From: Spirochaetia bacterium
GTDB taxonomy: Bacteria; Spirochaetota; Spirochaetia; JABMQR01
Assembly (NCBI GenBank): GCA_016784705.1
Contig: JADHUD010000087.1
Span: forward strand, 1 to 8,847
Direction: 5' to 3'
DNA: 8,847 bases
Under the pieces are notes generated by a model. The model ran no database searches. It was not told the origin of the DNA and saw only the letters and a program-made list of their open reading frames with translations. Below are positions 5,644-8,847 of the stretch, in pieces (within the stretch, counting starts at the first letter, position 1; each line of letters opens with the position of its first letter). A program made the translations under genes and the position numbers.

Positions 5644-7382
5644 ATCAGCAGCTCGGGTGCATTTTTTTCGAGAAATTCATAGGAGACAAATGTCCCGTAC
5701 CGACAGGTAAGCCTATCCCCGCAGGCACATTCTCCGCACATACCGATCCCGCATAGTGACGGCCGCTCCATTGAGAGCATAACTGCACTTTTATCCGCAC
5801 CATTCCCAAAAGCCAATGCAGCAGCTTTATACATGAAGGGTTCAGGCCCTACAAAAAAACAGGCTGCATCAGAGAGATCCGTCTCTTGTGCTGCTAAAAC
5901 ATCAAGAATTTTCCCGGGAGTTCCTGCATCGGGAACTGCTGTAAAGGAACCAAATCTGCTAAGCTTATCTTTCAGAAGCGGCTGCTGCTCAACTTCTGAT
6001 GAGGTTCCATAATAGATACTCATTCCGATCCCTCTCTTCTTCAGCGTATCGGCAAGGGAGGGAAGTACTGCTATGCCGGTTCCGCCGGCAGCAAGCACTG
6101 CCCTGCGTTTCTCTGGAATTTCCACTTCAGCTCCATACACTCCACGTACGTACAATACATCACCTGCAGAGCGTGATAGAAGTTCATGGGTGAAATACCC
6201 GCGTCTTTTTACGATAAAAGTTAATGGATTCTGCTCTGCAATCGAAAAAGGTTTCTCTCCAACTCCGGGAATCCAGATAAATGCATATTCACCGGGTCCG
6301 CATTTCATACTCCCATCGAGATAGAAAATAGAGATCTCTTCTGTGTGATCGGTTCTCTTTATGATGCTGTAGGGCTGATATTTCATTGAAGGCTCAGCAG
6401 AAAGATACCTGTTCTCTTTATCTTTATATTCAGATTTGATATCTGCCAGTATCTGCAGTGCTCCACTCTTAATTGATTCAATATATGCAGGCCAATCTTT
6501 CTGGTGAACTCGTCCAAAGGCACTGCCTATCCCTACAACATTCGCACCTGCACGTTTCATAGCTGCTGCATCATGCCCGGTAGAAACTCCGCCCATTCCG
6601 ATAATCGGAAGTTCCGGACCCACCGCTTTTCGAATGGTTCTGATACACTCCAGTGCCCGCTCCCGTACCCAATTACCGCTTTGCCCGCCTTTACCCCCTA
6701 TTGGATTATTCAGGATGATTTCCCCGCTGTGAGGTTCACGATATATCTCAGGCCCGGCTGTATTAATAGCGGAGATTCCGTCTGCTCCGGCAGCTGCAGC
6801 TGCTGCGGCAATTACACCAATATCCGCTGTATTGGGGGTGAGTTTTGGAAAAATCAGCGCACCAAAGGCATTGCCCACAGCATCTCTCACCGCTTTCATA
6901 TATTCAGCAGCTATACCGGGATCACAGCCAATACTTGCTCCATATCCTGCAGCAGCATGCGGACAGGAAAAATTCAATTCAATAATATCGGCATACGGTT
7001 CAAAAGCTTTTACCAAGGTAATAAAGTCTTCATGAGTTGATGCTGAAACAGATACAGCAAGCAGTTTATGTATACCTGTATCGCGTAATTTTTTCATATC
7101 ACTAACAGCCTGTTCCATACCCGGATTTTTCAGGCCTACCGAATTACCAAAGGAGCCGGTTTCAGGTTCTGTGATTACCGGCTCACGATTTCCGGTATTA
7201 GGGAAAATCTGAAAACTCTTTGTGGTAATCAAATCTATTGCAGGTACTCTTTTATCGAAAAAATTAATCAGAGCCGGCTTAGTAGAGGCTATTCCGGATA
7301 CTGTAGCCAACAGTATTTCGTCAGGATTTCGGGCTTTCTGCAGCATCTTCAAAGTTCGGTTTTTTCGTACTTGTGCGGTCAA
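5640..7382 (-). CDS. pyrDK: Fused dihydroorotate dehydrogenase class 1B: catalytic subunit (PyrD) + electron-transfer subunit (PyrK)
   Basis: Oxidises dihydroorotate to orotate and passes electrons via FMN, a 2Fe-2S cluster and FAD to NAD+. The two subunits are normally separate proteins; here one 580-residue frame holds both. The PyrD half (about 20-318) has GNSVGLKNPG (79-88), catalytic Cys140 in ELNFSCPH (the cysteine base marks class 1), Lys180 in FPKLTP, and FMN-phosphate loops GMGGV (262-266) and IGSAF (285-289). A charged linker (about 315-332) leads to the PyrK half: FAD motif EKPFS (376-380), nucleotide-binding AAGGTGIAVLP (431-441), and cluster ligands C544, C549, C552 and C560. The last cysteine gap is only 7 residues. 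The frame can start at a TTG at 7382 whose first bases overlap the pyrF stop (TTGA), or at an ATG at 7346 (568 residues). Neither has a clear Shine-Dalgarno, and the catalytic core is complete from both. Confidence 0.93.
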   Translation of the reverse strand: MTAQVRKNRTLKMLQKARNPDEILLATVSGIASTKPALINFFDKRVPAIDLITTKSFQIFPNTGNREPVITEPETGSFGNSVGLKNPGMEQAVSDMKKLRDTGIHKLLAVSVSASTHEDFITLVKAFEPYADIIELNFSCPHAAAGYGASIGCDPGIAAEYMKAVRDAVGNAFGALIFPKLTPNTADIGVIAAAAAAAGADGISAINTAGPEIYREPHSGEIILNNPIGGKGGQSGNWVRERALECIRTIRKAVGPELPIIGMGGVSTGHDAAAMKRAGANVVGIGSAFGRVHQKDWPAYIESIKSGALQILADIKSEYKDKENRYLSAEPSMKYQPYSIIKRTDHTEEISIFYLDGSMKCGPGEYAFIWIPGVGEKPFSIAEQNPLTFIVKRRGYFTHELLSRSAGDVLYVRGVYGAEVEIPEKRRAVLAAGGTGIAVLPSLADTLKKRGIGMSIYYGTSSEVEQQPLLKDKLSRFGSFTAVPDAGTPGKILDVLAAQETDLSDAACFFVGPEPFMYKAAALAFGNGADKSAVMLSMERPSLCGIGMCGECACGDRLTCRYGTFVSYEFLEKNAPELLI

Positions 7383-8251
7383 AAGGCGCCCCCGGTCTCA
7401 CTATTCAGGATCTCAAGATTTTGAACGATGGTTTTTGCCCAAAGTTTCGGCGGTGGTGTGTTCTTCCAGGGATGTGTAATTCCGCTTGAGCTGTTAATTC
7501 TTGCAAGCAGAGGATCATACCCGGAATTCTTCAATCTGGCTGTCGTTTCCACTCCGCTTCCACCCTGGGAGCCCACGCCGGGAATCAGCAGAGGTATCTC
7601 TTTACCGGAAAATACGCCTGCAAGACTTTCGAGTTCATCAGGGCTGGTAGCGCCGACAACTGCTCCAATCCCCGGGTATTTTTGAGCCCATTGTATAATC
7701 TGTTCTGCAACCCTGCGAAACAGCGGCTCTCCGGAGACGGTAAGATCCTGAAAATCTGCTGCTCCCGGGTTTGAAGTTCGATCTAAAACGTAGACACCTT
7801 TTCCCTGCGTCAGGAACGGGGTCACTGAATCTGTTCCCATATAGGGAGAGATTGTAACCGCATCCGCCCCCCAGCAGATAAAGGCTTCGCGTGCATAGTT
7901 ACTGCTGGATGCTGCTATATCCCCGCGTTTTGCATCAAGAATTACCGGAATTCCCGGAAAAAGTTTCTCCAATGAATCAAGCAGATCCGCAAACGCTAGA
8001 CTGCCGGAAAAATCTCCGGATCTGGGTCTATCCAAGGCATGATAATAGCCGATATTCGGCTTAAAGGCTCCCGGGAGCACTCTCCGATTCAGCATTTCCG
8101 AAAATATTTCAGTAAAAAAGAGAGAGAGGTCATTTCGGACATTTCCTGTTTTTACCGGAATGTACTCAGGTATCGGATCAAGTCCCATACTGATGATGCT
8201 TTTTGACTGAACCGCACTGGTACGAAGTTTTTTACAATACTTATTACTCAT
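7379..8251 (-). CDS. pyrF: Orotidine 5'-phosphate decarboxylase, group 2
   Basis: Decarboxylates OMP to UMP, the last step of the pathway, without a cofactor. It is a TIM-barrel enzyme of the longer group 2 type. The chosen ATG at 8251 gives 290 residues; an in-frame ATG at 8257 directly abuts the Shine-Dalgarno and is unlikely. Counting from the 8257 ATG, visible motifs are GLDP (25-28, substrate Asp), the catalytic Asp-Lys-Asp array in DAKRGDI (D108, K110, D113), AVTISPYMG (133-141), VVGAT (200-204), LIPGVGSQGG (224-233) and the phosphate-contacting Arg253 in LARINSSSGI. Group 2 enzymes usually have G then N/T-rich residues after KRGDI; here it is AASSSN, still followed by the conserved YAREAF. 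It lies 27 bp after pyrE, and its stop overlaps the TTG start candidate of pyrDK. Confidence 0.95.
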   Translation of the reverse strand: MSNKYCKKLRTSAVQSKSIISMGLDPIPEYIPVKTGNVRNDLSLFFTEIFSEMLNRRVLPGAFKPNIGYYHALDRPRSGDFSGSLAFADLLDSLEKLFPGIPVILDAKRGDIAASSSNYAREAFICWGADAVTISPYMGTDSVTPFLTQGKGVYVLDRTSNPGAADFQDLTVSGEPLFRRVAEQIIQWAQKYPGIGAVVGATSPDELESLAGVFSGKEIPLLIPGVGSQGGSGVETTARLKNSGYDPLLARINSSSGITHPWKNTPPPKLWAKTIVQNLEILNSETGGAF

Positions 8252-8257
8252 AGACAT

Positions 8258-8263
8258 CTCCTT
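8258..8263 (-). promoter_or_regulatory. Ribosome binding site deciding the pyrF start
   Basis: AAGGAG on the minus strand sits immediately before the first ATG (8257), with zero spacing, but 6 nt before the second ATG (8251). The ideal spacing favours 8251 as the true start. Confidence 0.75.
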
Positions 8264-8278
8264 TTTCAGGTATGTTCC

Positions 8279-8847
8279 CTATTCCTGATTTACACGGGGA
8301 AACCCCCGTCTTTCACCCCAGGTCATTGGCGATTCTCTCCACTCTCTCAATTCCGCTGCATCATTCCCCTGTATGTACCCGGCAGCAAGGGCTTCTTCCA
8401 GCATAATGTCGTATGAAAGCAGGGATGCATACCGGCACTCCGGTGTAACTGAGGAAAATGCCTCATCCGCCGCTGAAAGGCCATAGGAGAAGATCGATAA
8501 ACACCAGGGAACCTGAAATCCTGTTTGGGTAAGTGCCGCAACTGCCCTGATTGAACTTCCGCCTGTCGATATCAGATCCTCGATTAAGAGAATCGTCTCC
8601 CCTTCAGGGCAATACCCTGATTCAAGGCCCTCTACAGCATTCTGCATCCCATGTTTTTTCTGTTCCCCCCGTACATAGAGAAGGGGAAGATCCATCATGT
8701 CTGCCAGGGTAGTGGCATGCGGGATTCCTGCGGTAGCCGTTCCTGCAATGCGTGAAGGTGATAACTTCAGTTCTGAAATAAGGTCCCGAAATGCCAGCGC
8801 AATTAATGTTCTTGTATCCGGGCTTCTCAGAAATTGCCTGTTGTCAT
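8279..8847 (-). CDS. pyrE: Orotate phosphoribosyltransferase (partial, N-terminus outside window)
   Basis: Joins orotate to PRPP to make OMP, the fifth step of UMP synthesis. The frame stays open to the right edge and gives 188 residues. It begins with DNRQFLRSPDTR, the DNR motif found near residue 30-40 of this family, so about 30-40 residues are missing. Further motifs are GTATAGIPHATTLADMM (substrate and product region), YVRGEQKKHG (the flexible-loop region with the conserved Lys-Lys-His-Gly) and the PRPP-binding signature ETILLIEDLISTGGSS. An internal ATG at 8698 would cut off conserved sequence and is not the start. The ATG at 8847 is in another frame. It is the first gene seen of the operon, 27 bp before pyrF. 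Aspartate transcarbamoylase or carbamoyl-phosphate synthetase genes, if clustered, would lie to the right. Confidence 0.93.
   Translation of the reverse strand, partial: DNRQFLRSPDTRTLIALAFRDLISELKLSPSRIAGTATAGIPHATTLADMMDLPLLYVRGEQKKHGMQNAVEGLESGYCPEGETILLIEDLISTGGSSIRAVAALTQTGFQVPWCLSIFSYGLSAADEAFSSVTPECRYASLLSYDIMLEEALAAGYIQGNDAAELREWRESPMTWGERRGFPRVNQE

Noticed and set aside
6785..6812. GCT/GCA-rich run in pyrDK as a repeat element
   Set aside because: It encodes a seven-alanine stretch (about residues 192-198) with mixed codons in a normal helix before the GADGISAINT strand; it is not a perfect DNA repeat.
6504..7040. A 178-codon plus-strand open frame opposite the PyrD half of pyrDK
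   Set aside because: Cysteine/serine-rich, low-quality translation antisense to strongly conserved catalytic sequence; best explained as a shadow of codon bias on the other strand.
8845..8847. ATG at the right edge as the pyrE start
   Set aside because: It is out of frame with pyrE and hits a stop after six codons; the pyrE frame continues beyond the window.

Overview
This window is chromosomal-looking DNA of moderate GC content. It holds two unrelated gene blocks whose 3' ends collide. An RND-type tripartite efflux system points to a Gram-negative, double-membrane bacterium. A class 1B, NAD-linked dihydroorotate dehydrogenase fused to its electron-transfer subunit, together with a group 2 (type 2) OMP decarboxylase, argues against Enterobacteria-like Proteobacteria. 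A spirochaete or similar deep-branching diderm would fit, but this is a low-confidence inference from gene architecture alone.

Left block (1-4551). On the minus strand lie a membrane-fusion protein (1210-2394) and, overlapping it by 17 bp, the N-terminal 408 residues of an RND transporter that runs off the left edge (1-1226). Divergent from these, across a 149-bp intergenic region (2395-2543), are a NarL/DesK-type sensor kinase (2544-3881) and its LuxR-type response regulator (3874-4551), which overlap by 8 bp. The shared intergenic region carries TGTCA half-sites, two of them forming an inverted repeat. The simplest reading is a two-component system that controls the neighbouring efflux pump and perhaps itself.

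Right block (4516-8847). A tightly packed minus-strand pyrimidine operon reads pyrE (N-terminus cut by the right edge), pyrF, a pyrD-pyrK fusion, then pyrC. The last two junctions are 4-bp stop/start overlaps, so translation is probably coupled. These genes cover the pathway from carbamoyl-aspartate through dihydroorotate, orotate and OMP to UMP. Carbamoyl-phosphate synthetase and aspartate transcarbamoylase are not in the window.

The two blocks meet convergently with a 36-bp coding overlap (4516-4551) and no intervening terminator. The pyrC tail that makes this overlap is unusual: it lacks the normal C-terminal amidohydrolase segment and contains three perfect copies of a 12-bp repeat. No RNA gene, CRISPR array, insertion sequence or prophage gene was seen. 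The main points of novelty are architectural: the PyrD-PyrK fusion with a shortened iron-sulfur loop, the stripped-down dihydroorotase, and the convergent overlap. I do not see a wholly new system.
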